From the NCBI GenBank assembly GCA_024637045.1, contig JAGXFX010000019.1, positions 62,001 through 126,000 on the forward strand: a stretch of 64,000 nt of DNA, written 5' to 3'. Of the stretch, positions 43,776 through 52,932 are shown piece by piece. How positions within the stretch are numbered: the first letter of the stretch is position 1; each line of letters begins with the position of its first letter. This stretch comes from Soehngenia sp. Its GTDB lineage: Bacteria > Bacillota > Clostridia > Tissierellales > Tissierellaceae. Below the pieces are notes generated by a model. It had not been told where the DNA came from, made no database searches, and saw only the letters and a list, made by a program, of their open reading frames with translations. Made by a program: the position numbers and the translations under genes.

Positions 43776-44825
43776 TTATTCAACCTCTATCATTTTTCTC
43801 ATGTCGCCCATAATTGCTCTAGGCACAGGAAGGTCTATCATTGTTTTTAATCCTGGTCTTGCATTTATAATGTGTGGAATCATGTTAACACACATTGCTA
43901 TTGTACCGATTCCTCCAGGAACCTCTGGTGAGTTTACAAGGTTTATATTTGGATTACCCTTGATGATTACGTAGTCTCCTGTATCCACTCCAACCTGCTC
44001 AGGCTCTATCTGTTGTGGGTGATCCATTTCAATTTTCATCTCACCGTCAACATATCCAAATCCCTTCATGGCACATCCTGCTACATTTCCTGCTTTAGCA
44101 AATCCATGTGGAGATTTTCTGTCTACATCAGTCATGATTGGTTCCATTGACTGATCAATTTTTTCAACATCCCAGCCTATTGCATCAGCAATCATGTGGA
44201 TTGACTCTGGGAATCCAACGTGTCCTGACAGTTCTCCAGTTTTTACACCTTCTTCAAATTCTTCTTTAGTGATTCCAATTCCCTGCTCTTCCATTACAAC
44301 TGGTCCAAATGGTGAAAGACTATTTACTCTTCTTGCTGTAATATGATCAACTGTCTCACAACATCCAGTCATCAATACAACTAGAAGATCCATGATTAGG
44401 CCAGGATTGATACCAGTACCTATAATTGATACTCCGTTTACCTTTGCTATTTCATCAAGCTTCTTAGCTTCTTCAGGTGACTGAGCAACGGGGTATGCCA
44501 TCTCTTCAGCTGATGACACAACATTTATCTTCTTCTCAAGTATAAACTTCAATCTATCAAAAGCTGTTTTTGTATATGAATCTGTTGCAGTAAGTACAAC
44601 ATCAGCGCATCCTTCCGTAATTACATCTTCAGGTGATCCTATTATTACATCTGGTCTTTCTCCTCTTTCAGTCTTGATAAATTCGTACATACTCTTTCCA
44701 AGTTTATTACCTCGACCAACAGCACCTACAATTTCTACTCCTTCTTTTTTCAACAGCATATCTGCCATACCACTACCCATTGCTCCAAGTCCCCAAATTA
44801 TTACTTTTACGTTTTCTTTTCTCAT
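43776..44825 (-). CDS. ord: 2,4-diaminopentanoate dehydrogenase
   Basis: A 349-residue NAD(P)-dependent dehydrogenase with an N-terminal Rossmann fold (VIIWGLGAMGSGMADML). It deaminates (2R,4S)-2,4-diaminopentanoate, the product of OraS/OraE, to 2-amino-4-ketopentanoate, the substrate of OrtA/OrtB. The dihydrodipicolinate reductase-like fold and the block GTGINPGLIMDLLVVLMTG fit Ord. TGGAGGTG precedes the ATG. First gene of the operon, with a sigma-54 promoter upstream. Confidence 0.93.
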   Translation of the reverse strand: MRKENVKVIIWGLGAMGSGMADMLLKKEGVEIVGAVGRGNKLGKSMYEFIKTERGERPDVIIGSPEDVITEGCADVVLTATDSYTKTAFDRLKFILEKKINVVSSAEEMAYPVAQSPEEAKKLDEIAKVNGVSIIGTGINPGLIMDLLVVLMTGCCETVDHITARRVNSLSPFGPVVMEEQGIGITKEEFEEGVKTGELSGHVGFPESIHMIADAIGWDVEKIDQSMEPIMTDVDRKSPHGFAKAGNVAGCAMKGFGYVDGEMKIEMDHPQQIEPEQVGVDTGDYVIIKGNPNINLVNSPEVPGGIGTIAMCVNMIPHIINARPGLKTMIDLPVPRAIMGDMRKMIEVE

Positions 44826-44883
44826 AATGCACCTCCATTAGTATTTGTTTTGCTTTCCTACAATTAGTTATACCTTTATACAT

Positions 44884-44900
44884 TGCAATTTCCATGCCAA
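44884..44900 (-). promoter_or_regulatory. Sigma-54 (-24/-12) promoter of the ornithine operon
   Basis: TTGGCATGGAAATTGCA on the minus strand (44900-44884) matches the TGGCAC-N5-TTGC consensus with correct GG and GC spacing. It lies about 60 bases before ord and just downstream of an enhancer-binding protein gene, so the whole ornithine pathway is probably inducible through sigma-54. Confidence 0.85.
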
Positions 44901-44932
44901 GTTCTATAAGCCTTTATTTTACATAAAATATT

Positions 44933-44944
44933 CTGCTTTTGCAG
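44933..44944. promoter_or_regulatory. Candidate upstream activating palindrome
   Basis: CTGCTTTTGCAG is a 12-bp palindrome with four-base arms about 35 bases upstream of the -24 element. It could be one half of the activator binding region; another TTTGCA/TGCAAA pair lies in the hairpin near 45000. Confidence 0.35.
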
Positions 44945-44979
44945 TAGATAAGTCGTAAAAATAAGATATTTACATTAAA

Positions 44980-45022
44980 AAACGCAATAATATTTGCATT
45001 ATGTGCAAATATTATTGCGTTT
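44980..45022 (-). terminator. Nineteen-base-pair hairpin ending the regulator gene
   Basis: Bases 45022-45004 and 44998-44980 are perfect reverse complements (AAACGCAATAATATTTGCA arm) around a five-base loop. TTTTTAATG follows on the minus strand, so it is an intrinsic terminator. The 5' arm includes the last codons and the stop codon of the regulator. It insulates ord from read-through. Confidence 0.8.
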
Positions 45023-46427
45023 CGTCTATTTTCTTTAATTTATGTTGTAGTGTTTGTCTCTTTATTCCCATATGCCTGGCTGCAATTGTAATATTATTAT
45101 TGTACCTTCCCATCATTTCTAAAATAAGCTTTTCTTCGATATCCTGTAGAAGCTCCGGTAATGAATTTTTAGTTAACTGTCCAATCATATTGTTTTCAGC
45201 ATTTGATGTTTTTGGAATAAAATTCGAAGTAATAAAATTTTCCCTGTTCAAAACTTTATCTTTTGAAGAGACCATATTCATGGCACCTTCAATAAAATTC
45301 TCAAGCTCTCGGATATTTCCTGGCCAATCATAATTGCTAAAATCATTCCTAACCTGATCAGATATCTTTTCAATAGACTTGTTCAATAGCTTATTATATT
45401 TTTTTATAAAATACTCAATCAAAAGCTGGAGATCATCCAGTCTTTCTCTAAGTGGTGGAATATGGATATTGATTACGCTTAATCTATAGTACAAGTCCCT
45501 TCTTATTGCGCCATTATCCACACCCGCTCTGGGATCTTCATTGGTGGTTGCTATTATTCTTACATCAATTGGAATATCCTTCAATCCGCCTATTCTCCTT
45601 ATGTATCCTTCTTGAAGCACTCTCAAAAGCTTAGCCTGGAGTGAAAGACTCATTGAGTTGATCTCATCCAGCAATAGCGTGCCACCGTTGGCTTGTTCAA
45701 ATATTCCCTCTCTCTCGATTGCTCCTGTAAATCCACCTTTTTCTGTTCCAAACAGGATTCCTTCCAAAAGCGAATCAGGTATTGCTGCACAGTTCTGAGC
45801 TATAAATGTATTGTTTCGTCTTACTCCGTGATTATGTATGGACTGAGCAAACATCTCTTTACCAGTTCCTGTCTCACCATGAATAAGTACACTTGATGGA
45901 GTCTCACTAGCCCTTTCACCGATTTCCTTTGCCAACACCAAGGTTTTATTATTACCGATGATACTACTGAAAGTATATCTTTTTATTTGTGTACTTCTTT
46001 TTGAATCACGTTTGTTTACTTTTAATTCCTGTTGCAGCTCCAGCAGTTGGTCAGAGAGCTTTCTTAAATTTGTAACATCCTGCGCAATCTCCATTGCTCC
46101 AACAATTACTTCACCAGAATACAAAGGTATGGTTGAACTTATTGTAGTTATTGAATGACCTCTGAAGTTAAAGTATGTCTGTGTAGAATTTAATATCGGT
46201 TGACCAGAGTTAATGACTTTTATAAGCGTTGAAGTATCCTCATTAAGACTTGGGAATATTTCCAGAATGTCTTTCTCCAGAACTTGAAATATCTCCAAAC
46301 CCTCAAGTTCAGCCATTGCTTCGTTGTAAATGATAGTTTTTCTGTCCTTGTCAATAACATGAATCCCAATATTTCCATACCGCAAAATATTTTGCACCAA
46401 TAAATCATTAATCTGAGTTTTTTTCAT
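45012..46427 (-). CDS. Sigma-54-dependent activator (PAS, AAA+, Fis HTH), RocR-like
   Basis: A 471-residue enhancer-binding protein. A PAS sensor domain (about 15-125; GIHVIDKDRKTIIYNEAMAE) leads to the AAA+ core with Walker A HGETGTGKEMF, a GAFTGA loop in the form GGFTGA, Walker B GGTLLLDEINSMSLSLQAKL and R-finger region. The C-terminus is a Fis-type helix-turn-helix (NNITIAARHMGIKRQTLQHK). The start is the ATG at 46427, 13 bases after the nrdR stop, with a weak AGGGG. It probably activates the adjacent ornithine operon in response to a small molecule bound by PAS. Confidence 0.88.
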   Translation of the reverse strand: MKKTQINDLLVQNILRYGNIGIHVIDKDRKTIIYNEAMAELEGLEIFQVLEKDILEIFPSLNEDTSTLIKVINSGQPILNSTQTYFNFRGHSITTISSTIPLYSGEVIVGAMEIAQDVTNLRKLSDQLLELQQELKVNKRDSKRSTQIKRYTFSSIIGNNKTLVLAKEIGERASETPSSVLIHGETGTGKEMFAQSIHNHGVRRNNTFIAQNCAAIPDSLLEGILFGTEKGGFTGAIEREGIFEQANGGTLLLDEINSMSLSLQAKLLRVLQEGYIRRIGGLKDIPIDVRIIATTNEDPRAGVDNGAIRRDLYYRLSVINIHIPPLRERLDDLQLLIEYFIKKYNKLLNKSIEKISDQVRNDFSNYDWPGNIRELENFIEGAMNMVSSKDKVLNRENFITSNFIPKTSNAENNMIGQLTKNSLPELLQDIEEKLILEMMGRYNNNITIAARHMGIKRQTLQHKLKKIDETQ

Positions 46428-46440
46428 TGAGCAACAACCC

Positions 46441-46899
46441 CTATTTATTCTCACCGAGAATCTTTTTAAGTTCATCCATAAAGGAATTAACATCTTTAAA
46501 CTGTCTGTATACAGACGCAAATCTCACATAAGCTACTTCATCTACATCTTTAAGCTTGTTCATAACCAACTCACCAATTTGCACTGATGTAATTTCATTC
46601 TCCAAGGAATTGAAAATGGTCTTTTCAATGTCATCTACTGTCTGTTCAATTACTGCCATGGACACTGGGCGCTTTTCACATGCTTTTATAATCCCGTTCA
46701 TTAGCTTGTTTCTATCATACACCTGTCTGTTTCCATCTTTCTTTACGACTACTATAGGTAGTTCTTCAATTTTTTCATAGGTCGTAAACCTTTTTCCGCA
46801 GCTGATGCACTCTCTTCTACGACGGATAGCCTGCCCTTCATCAGTGGGTCTTGAGTCTACCACTTTAGATTCCTGATATTCACAATAAGGACACTTCAT
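46441..46899 (-). CDS. nrdR: Transcriptional repressor NrdR
   Basis: A 152-residue repressor of ribonucleotide reductase genes. The zinc ribbon C3/C6/C31/C34 (MKCPYC and ECISCGKRF) is followed by the ATP-cone domain ([20 protein letters not shown]). The ATG at 46899 follows GGGAGG by about nine bases. Located after ftsZ. Confidence 0.95.
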   Translation of the reverse strand: MKCPYCEYQESKVVDSRPTDEGQAIRRRRECISCGKRFTTYEKIEELPIVVVKKDGNRQVYDRNKLMNGIIKACEKRPVSMAVIEQTVDDIEKTIFNSLENEITSVQIGELVMNKLKDVDEVAYVRFASVYRQFKDVNSFMDELKKILGENK

Positions 46900-46921
46900 G
46901 CTTGTCACCCTCCCTATTAAC

Positions 46922-46949
46922 AAGACGCATCCTGAATCGGATACGTCTT
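46922..46949 (-). terminator. Hairpin after ftsZ
   Basis: AAGACGTATCC pairs with GGATGCGTCTT (11 pairs, one G-U) just after the ftsZ stop. TGTTAATAGGG follows, so the U-run is weak; partial termination or RNA stabilisation. Confidence 0.45.
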
Positions 46950-46955
46950 GAGCTA

Positions 46956-48071
46956 TTATTTGTTTTTGTCTCTTCTTCTAAGGAATATAGGAATATCCAA
47001 ATCTTCCATGCTAGTTTCTTTTGTTTGCTTTATATCTTTTTCCTCAGCAAGTTCATCAGCTTTTCTGGATCCGAATAATCCTGTCTTTTGATTTATAGTT
47101 GATTTATTTTTTATAGGTCCTTCTTCAAAACCTGTTGCGATAACTGTAATCTTGATTTCATCTGACATGCTTTCGTCAATTCCAGCACCAAATATTATAT
47201 TAGCATCTGGATCCACAGATTGTCTGATTATATCAGCAGCTTCGTTGACCTCAAATATTCCCAGGTCACTTCCACCGGTGATATTTAATAGAACAGACCT
47301 TGCTCCATCGATTGATGTTTCCAATAATGGGCTTGTAATCGCCTGCTTTGCTGCTTCTGTAGCTCTATTGTCTCCTGAAGCTCTTCCTATTCCCATATGT
47401 GCAATACCTTTGTCAAACATTATTGTTTTAACGTCTGCAAAGTCCAGATTTATCAAGTTAGGTACGCTGATAAGGTCTGATATTCCTTGAATACCTTGTT
47501 TCAAGACTTCATCGGCCATCATAAAAGCATCAGCCATGGTTGTTTTCTTGTCTGCTATTTGTAGAAGTCTATCATTTGGAATTGTTACAAGTGTATCTAC
47601 CCTTTCCTTTAGCTCCTGGATACCTTGTTCAGCTTGAAAAAGTCTCTTTTTCCCTTCAAAGGTAAAAGGCTTAGTTACTACTCCAACTGTAAGAATACCA
47701 AGTTCTTTGGCAATCTCTGCTACAATGGGAGCTGCTCCTGTGCCAGTTCCTCCACCCATGCCTGCAGTAATAAAGACCATGTCAGCACCTTTTAGTGATT
47801 CAAGGATTTCATTTCTATTCTCTTCAGCTGCCTTGGTTCCTATCTCTGGATTAGCACCAGCTCCTAGTCCTTTTGTTATTTTCTCTCCAAGCTGAACCTT
47901 TAGTTCTGCTCTGGATGAATATAATGCTTGTTTATCTGTATTAAGAGCAATAAATTCTATTCCCCTGACTCCGCATTCTATCATACGATTAACTGCGTTA
48001 TTTCCTCCTCCACCTACTCCAAAAACTTTTATCTTTGCAAATTGGTCAACATCAATGTCGAAATCAAACAT
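46956..48071 (-). CDS. ftsZ: Cell division protein FtsZ
   Basis: A 371-residue tubulin-like GTPase that forms the Z ring. It has [17 protein letters not shown] and the tubulin signature [10 protein letters not shown]. The short C-terminal tail [13 protein letters not shown] is the conserved partner-binding peptide. The ATG at 48071 lies seven bases after AGGAGG; an in-frame ATG seven codons earlier is inside the leader. No ftsA gene precedes it. Confidence 0.97.
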   Translation of the reverse strand: MFDFDIDVDQFAKIKVFGVGGGGNNAVNRMIECGVRGIEFIALNTDKQALYSSRAELKVQLGEKITKGLGAGANPEIGTKAAEENRNEILESLKGADMVFITAGMGGGTGTGAAPIVAEIAKELGILTVGVVTKPFTFEGKKRLFQAEQGIQELKERVDTLVTIPNDRLLQIADKKTTMADAFMMADEVLKQGIQGISDLISVPNLINLDFADVKTIMFDKGIAHMGIGRASGDNRATEAAKQAITSPLLETSIDGARSVLLNITGGSDLGIFEVNEAADIIRQSVDPDANIIFGAGIDESMSDEIKITVIATGFEEGPIKNKSTINQKTGLFGSRKADELAEEKDIKQTKETSMEDLDIPIFLRRRDKNK

Positions 48072-48098
48072 TCCCATTCCTCCTATTCTCATTTGCTA

Positions 48099-48452
48099 CT
48101 ACTTTTCTGTTTTAGCCGGCTTTTCCTTGAATAGCCAAAGTCTCCTTATTCTTGCGAAATTATCAAAAAGTCTGCTTCCAAAGGTGAAAATGGCTGCATA
48201 ATACAGCGGAAAACCTAACCGGTCTCCAATATATGCCAAGAATGCTGCCAATATAGCATTTCCGAAAAAACCGGAAATAAATATCTTAGTATTGAATTTA
48301 TTCTCCAGATTCGCTCTTATTCCTCCGAATACAGAGTCCAGACACGCCAGTATGGCTACTGATATATATAGAGTATATGCGGTATTATAAGTATATGGAA
48401 GAAGAAATCCTATTGTTGCGCCTATTAGTATTCCTATTAAAGCATATACCAT
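48099..48452 (-). CDS. sbp: Small basic membrane protein Sbp (DUF1290)
   Basis: A 117-residue protein with about three or four hydrophobic helices of the DUF1290 family. Conserved stretches are ILIGATIGFLLPY and ACLDSVFGGIRANLE. Members sit between DUF881 genes and ftsZ in many Firmicutes. Function unknown, probably division-related. Basic C-terminus (RRLWLFKEKPAKTEK). Confidence 0.85.
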   Translation of the reverse strand: MVYALIGILIGATIGFLLPYTYNTAYTLYISVAILACLDSVFGGIRANLENKFNTKIFISGFFGNAILAAFLAYIGDRLGFPLYYAAIFTFGSRLFDNFARIRRLWLFKEKPAKTEK

Positions 48453-49175
48453 TTACTCACCTTCTTCCATAGGTTTTGCATAATTAAATTGAAACGGTCC
48501 ACTATAACCTGGCACATCTACTTGATCTTTTATGTAAGGTTGCAGTCCAATTCCATAAATTTTCATCAGGGTATCACCATATGTTCCCGGTGCACTTACA
48601 GCCGCCATCAACATTTGCGGATCACCAATTACTTTTATTACAAATGGTGTGCCTATGCTCTTGCCGTTTACACGGATTATTGGTCCCCCACATTTTATCT
48701 CGCTGGTAGCGATAATTCTTTGATCATTTATGCTTATGGCTTCGGCTCCAGCCACCCTCAAATCGTTTATTATATTCATAATATCAACATCATGGATAAT
48801 ATAGTCATTGAAATTAAATCCAATATTGTCTCCAATATTATCATACATTATTATTTCAATGCCAGGTCCTTTAAGTGTTGAATAACCGGCTTTGGTAATA
48901 TTATCATTTACGTCTGCTTCAAGTATGTCAATAATATTTGCATCCCCAGTATTTATGCTTTCCAGTGTCTCCAGTTTTGCTTCTCTTTCAAGCGCAATTT
49001 TCTCCAACTCATCAATTTCGTTTCTTACTGAGACTATTTCTTTTTTTGCATCTAGTATTGACTTGACAGTCACAGGTGTTAATAATTCAACATTGAGTTT
49101 CATTTGTGATGCGAGCAGCACTCCCACCAATACACTAAACAAGGTAATCGTAAGTTTGGGGTTATTCTTTTTCAT
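48453..49175 (-). CDS. DUF881 family protein, second copy
   Basis: A 240-residue protein with one N-terminal membrane helix (about 9-25), a coiled coil (40-75) and a DUF881 domain (YSTLKGPGIEIIMYD, DVDIMNIINDLRVAGAEAIS, GSPIVIK-type IGTPFVIKVIG). It is paralogous to the gene just upstream. DUF881 proteins of this location are thought to act near the divisome; no activity is known. It starts 11 bases after the preceding gene. Confidence 0.85.
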   Translation of the reverse strand: MKKNNPKLTITLFSVLVGVLLASQMKLNVELLTPVTVKSILDAKKEIVSVRNEIDELEKIALEREAKLETLESINTGDANIIDILEADVNDNITKAGYSTLKGPGIEIIMYDNIGDNIGFNFNDYIIHDVDIMNIINDLRVAGAEAISINDQRIIATSEIKCGGPIIRVNGKSIGTPFVIKVIGDPQMLMAAVSAPGTYGDTLMKIYGIGLQPYIKDQVDVPGYSGPFQFNYAKPMEEGE

Positions 49176-49186
49176 AATACCCCTCC

Positions 49187-49915
49187 CTAATTAGCAGTTT
49201 CTTCTACAGGGCTGGCGTAAATAAAATCTTTTACCCTTCTGTACCTTGGAATCTCAACTTCATTATTCTGGGTAAGATGCACAATGTAATCGTAACTCCT
49301 TAGCTGCCAAACAATGCCCCATTTAATGCTTAATGCTGATTCCAGCGTATCTGGGTTACCTATTGCCTTAATTATTATTGGAGAACCTGTTGAAACTCCA
49401 TTGATCTCTATATGATTCCCAGCTCTTACGATTTCTGTAAAAGCCGTATATCGTTGGTCATTTATACTTATGGCTTCTGCCTCAGCAGCATTTAGAACAC
49501 TTACTACCTGCAGTATCAAATCAAGTTCATCAACTATACTGAATCCTTCACCAAACTGAATATCAACCGGTGGATCGTTTATCTCAAGAACAATTCCTTG
49601 TCCCTTTAAATCTGTGTAGCCTGCAAGCATTCTGTATTTCATCGCGTCTTTATATAGATTCTCTGCATAAATGTCGTTTTCTATGCCACCTTTTTCATAT
49701 TGCTCAATTTTTGATTCAATTTCTTGGATATGTCTTAGCTGAGCTTCCATTTCTGTTTGTGCTTTTCTCAATTCATTCGCAAGTTCCTGCGCTCTCTGAG
49801 TAGGCATGATACCCTCGCCAACAGATTGAGTTATTGTCTTGAACTGGATGGATAAAATCAATCCAAGAATAAGAGAAACCATTACTAGTGCTATTATTTC
49901 TCCCTTGATTTTCAT
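49187..49915 (-). CDS. DUF881 family protein, first copy
   Basis: A 242-residue protein with an N-terminal helix (about 5-22), a coiled coil (30-70) and the DUF881 domain (YTDLKGQGIVLEINDPP, AEAEAISINDQRYTAFTEI). The start is the ATG at 49915, with AGGGGG six bases upstream; a frame opening at 49936 overlaps ftsQ. The ISINDQR segment is shared with the second copy, showing a tandem duplication. Confidence 0.85.
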   Translation of the reverse strand: MKIKGEIIALVMVSLILGLILSIQFKTITQSVGEGIMPTQRAQELANELRKAQTEMEAQLRHIQEIESKIEQYEKGGIENDIYAENLYKDAMKYRMLAGYTDLKGQGIVLEINDPPVDIQFGEGFSIVDELDLILQVVSVLNAAEAEAISINDQRYTAFTEIVRAGNHIEINGVSTGSPIIIKAIGNPDTLESALSIKWGIVWQLRSYDYIVHLTQNNEVEIPRYRRVKDFIYASPVEETAN

Positions 49916-49925
49916 TTTATCCCCC

Positions 49926-50678
49926 TCATCTCTCATCTCTTACAACTATAGGATGTTCTCCTTTATTCATTATTATCATTTTTGTAGGAATGTTTTTCTC
50001 TTCTACATCCTGTACTATTTCCTGAAGTACCTTTAATTTATATATTACATTATGAAGGGGTCCGAATTCAACTATCACTCCATTAAATAAATTAATCTTA
50101 ATATTATTCTCATCATCATATACTATTTCTCTGAAATTGAGAACTATTTTTTCAATTTCCTCATCATTGAACAAATCCTGGAGTTTATTTCCTATTCCAT
50201 TATTTAGGATTTCCTCTCCTGGTTTAAGCTGTTCCCAGTCAAACCCTTTCACCAAAGGAATTTTACTGTTGAGTCTGATTGAGTATTCAAGCAGTACTCC
50301 CTGTGAATCTATTACTGCATAACTGTAATTATATTCAAACTGCATATATGGAACTCTTTCCTGGACTTGAATCTCTATAGTTCCCGGAAACTTTCTCTTT
50401 ATCTCTACACTTTCTATATATGGTAAATTGACAATTGATTCCTCAGCATTCCCTATTCTAGTCTTTATTATATTATCTCCATGGCTTATTCCTGATACTT
50501 CAATAATCTCTTCAGTGGATAGTTTTGAGTTTCCATCAACTTGGATAGCCTTGATCTGCAAAAGCTTTGTCCTCAGACTCCAAAATATAAAAAGGCTCAG
50601 TACAAGAATTATAATAACTAATCTTATATATATCCTTCGTTTTCTATTTTTTCTTTGTACTCTGGTCTCTTTGACCAT
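49926..50678 (-). CDS. ftsQ: Cell division protein FtsQ/DivIB
   Basis: A 250-residue bitopic protein: basic N-terminus, one helix (about 15-35), then a POTRA domain (LLQIKAIQVDGNSKLSTEEI) and the FtsQ domain (IESVEIKRKFPGTIEIQVQE). It bridges FtsL and FtsB-type proteins in the divisome. Located after murG, as usual. Confidence 0.92.
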   Translation of the reverse strand: MVKETRVQRKNRKRRIYIRLVIIILVLSLFIFWSLRTKLLQIKAIQVDGNSKLSTEEIIEVSGISHGDNIIKTRIGNAEESIVNLPYIESVEIKRKFPGTIEIQVQERVPYMQFEYNYSYAVIDSQGVLLEYSIRLNSKIPLVKGFDWEQLKPGEEILNNGIGNKLQDLFNDEEIEKIVLNFREIVYDDENNIKINLFNGVIVEFGPLHNVIYKLKVLQEIVQDVEEKNIPTKMIIMNKGEHPIVVRDER

Positions 50679-50698
50679 CGCTTCACCTTCTATCTATA

Positions 50699-51802
50699 TT
50701 AGCTTATCATTAGCTTATCAATTTCTCTAATTATTGAATTGGTTGCTCCTGGATTTCCAAGTTCTTTGCTCTTTTCTGACATAATATGCAACTTTTCATC
50801 ATCAAAGACCAGATTCATTATTGTTTCAAATAAAACCTCTGGGTTGAGATCTTTTTCCAGTATCATCCTTGCTGCTCCATTACTCTCAAAAGCTCTCGCA
50901 TTGAATTCCTGGTGATTTTCAGCAGTATAAGCTTTCGGAATTAATATGGAAGGTTTTCCCGCGGCAGAAATCTCCGCCAGTGCAATGGCACCTCCACTTG
51001 TAATTACAAGATCTGCAGCACTTATAGCCAAAGGCATGCTGTGATGATATGAAAGAATTTCTACATTATCACTAATTTTAATTTTTTCTTCCTCGATTTT
51101 TTCAAAAAAACTATTATAGTATGGTTTTCCAGTAACGTGAATCAAATTGACCCTGTTTTCTATTGTTGCCTTTTTAAGAACTCCCAACATCGAATCATTG
51201 AGGCTTCTTTGTCCTCCACTTCCACCAAATGACAACACCAAAGGTTTTTCGTCAAATCCCAATTTCTTTCTTGCTTCCTGCTTATCGGTCATGAAAATAT
51301 CCTGTCTGATTGGGTTTCCCGTCAAGACGACATCTCTACATTTTACGAAGTATTTTCTAGATTCTTCGTAGGTAATAAGTACTTTGTCAACAAATCTTGA
51401 TAAAATTTTATTTGTGATCCCAGGAAATGCATTTTGTTCGTGAATGACTGTTGGAATTTTGGCTCGGGCAGCTCTGTATAAAATCGGTCCACAGACATAC
51501 CCACCAGTTCCAACCACCAGGTCCGGCTTGAATTTGTCCAAGATTTTCCTCGAGTCATTTAGTCCACGAAGGAGTTCCCTGACAGCTATGATTGACTTCT
51601 TGTTGAGTTTTCTGGGCATTCCTTTGACATGTATGGGTTGAAATTCATAACCAGCCTTGGTCGATAGCTCCTCTTCAAGACTTCCTTTAGTTCCAACGTA
51701 AAGTATTTCAATGTCTTTATATCTATTTTTTATTTCATCTGCAATTGCTAAAGCAGGATAGATGTGTCCTCCTGTTCCGCCTCCGCTAATTATTATTCTC
51801 AT
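50699..51802 (-). CDS. murG: UDP-GlcNAc:lipid I transferase MurG
   Basis: A 367-residue glycosyltransferase (family 28) that makes lipid II from lipid I. It has MRIIISGGGTGGHIYPALAI at the start, VGTGGYVCGPILYRA, VLSFGGSGGQRSLND and the UDP-binding SGGAIALAEISAAGKPSILI. The ATG at 51802 follows AGGAG; the frame opens earlier inside ftsW. Confidence 0.95.
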   Translation of the reverse strand: MRIIISGGGTGGHIYPALAIADEIKNRYKDIEILYVGTKGSLEEELSTKAGYEFQPIHVKGMPRKLNKKSIIAVRELLRGLNDSRKILDKFKPDLVVGTGGYVCGPILYRAARAKIPTVIHEQNAFPGITNKILSRFVDKVLITYEESRKYFVKCRDVVLTGNPIRQDIFMTDKQEARKKLGFDEKPLVLSFGGSGGQRSLNDSMLGVLKKATIENRVNLIHVTGKPYYNSFFEKIEEEKIKISDNVEILSYHHSMPLAISAADLVITSGGAIALAEISAAGKPSILIPKAYTAENHQEFNARAFESNGAARMILEKDLNPEVLFETIMNLVFDDEKLHIMSEKSKELGNPGATNSIIREIDKLMIS

Positions 51803-52928
51803 TGACTTTTCTCCTATCACTGTTTGAAGTCCTAGATATGTTCATTAGAATTCCAAGTCCTGCAAGGTAAATCACCAATGATGTTCCACCAAAACTTATC
51901 AATGGCAAAGTAATTCCGGTCACAGGTATGCTTGATGTAACGACACCAATATTGATAAATGTCTGTATCGCTAGCAAGGAAGTAATTCCCGTTGCCAAAT
52001 AACTGCCAAATGCATCCTTGGCATTGAGGGCAACTACATATCCTCTCCATATTATCATGGCATACAACAATAAAACAAACATGGTGCCGATAAGTCCAAG
52101 TTCCTCACCTATAATTGAGAAGATGAAGTCATTGTAAGATTCAGGTATGTAGAAAAACTTTTGTCTGCTTTGCCCAAGGCCTACTCCAAGAAGTCCACCA
52201 GACCCCATTGCATATAATGACTGAACGATCTGCCATCCATCACCCAGCTTATCTTCAAACGGGTCAAGAAAAGCAAGAATACGTCTTTGCCTGTACTCAT
52301 TGCCTTCAGAAAATATTGCATACTTTGCAAATATTCCAGTTCCTGCTATTATCACTCCAATGATAGGCAACCACATACCTGCAATAAAAAACATAACAAA
52401 CATAGTTCCAGCTACTGTGGCAGTAGTACTCAAATCTCTCTGAATATACACAACAGCTGCAGATAAAACTATCAATAGAAAAGCAGGAAATGTACCATCA
52501 AACAGTTTTCTTACTCTTTCTTTCTTGTTATCCAGAAATGCTGCAAAAAATACTATACTGCCCAACTTGACTGCATCAGAGGGCATAAATGTAGTAAAAC
52601 CGAGATCAATCCATCTTCGTGCTCCTTTTATTTCAACTCCCATTGGCGTGAAAATAAGTAGAGCCAAGATTATTGCTGCAATATAAATTGGAACCGATAG
52701 TTTCTTCCAGATTCTATATTCAATATTCATCATTAAAACCATTCCTACAATTCCAACAAGCGCCCATTGAATATGTCTTCTGGCATAATGACTTCCATCT
52801 CCATACCTAACCATTCCCTCAGGCCAGCTTGCGCTGTACACCATTATTATTCCTATGAAGACAAGGGTTAAGACGGAAATAAAGATTATAAAGTCTACAG
52901 GCTTCTTTTTAATATTTTGCTTTGCCAT
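51786..52928 (-). CDS. ftsW: SEDS peptidoglycan polymerase FtsW/SpoVE
   Basis: A 380-residue polytopic protein with about ten helices. Motifs include VYSASWPEGMVRYGD, LGQSRQKFFYIPESYNDFIF and GEELGLIGTMFVLLL, and GITLPLISFGGTSL near the end. It polymerises lipid II together with a class B PBP, here probably the one at 55.4-57.4 kb. Overlaps murG. Whether it is vegetative FtsW or sporulation SpoVE cannot be decided here. Confidence 0.93.
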   Translation of the reverse strand: MAKQNIKKKPVDFIIFISVLTLVFIGIIMVYSASWPEGMVRYGDGSHYARRHIQWALVGIVGMVLMMNIEYRIWKKLSVPIYIAAIILALLIFTPMGVEIKGARRWIDLGFTTFMPSDAVKLGSIVFFAAFLDNKKERVRKLFDGTFPAFLLIVLSAAVVYIQRDLSTTATVAGTMFVMFFIAGMWLPIIGVIIAGTGIFAKYAIFSEGNEYRQRRILAFLDPFEDKLGDGWQIVQSLYAMGSGGLLGVGLGQSRQKFFYIPESYNDFIFSIIGEELGLIGTMFVLLLYAMIIWRGYVVALNAKDAFGSYLATGITSLLAIQTFINIGVVTSSIPVTGITLPLISFGGTSLVIYLAGLGILMNISRTSNSDRRKVNENNN

Positions 52929-52932
52929 GATA

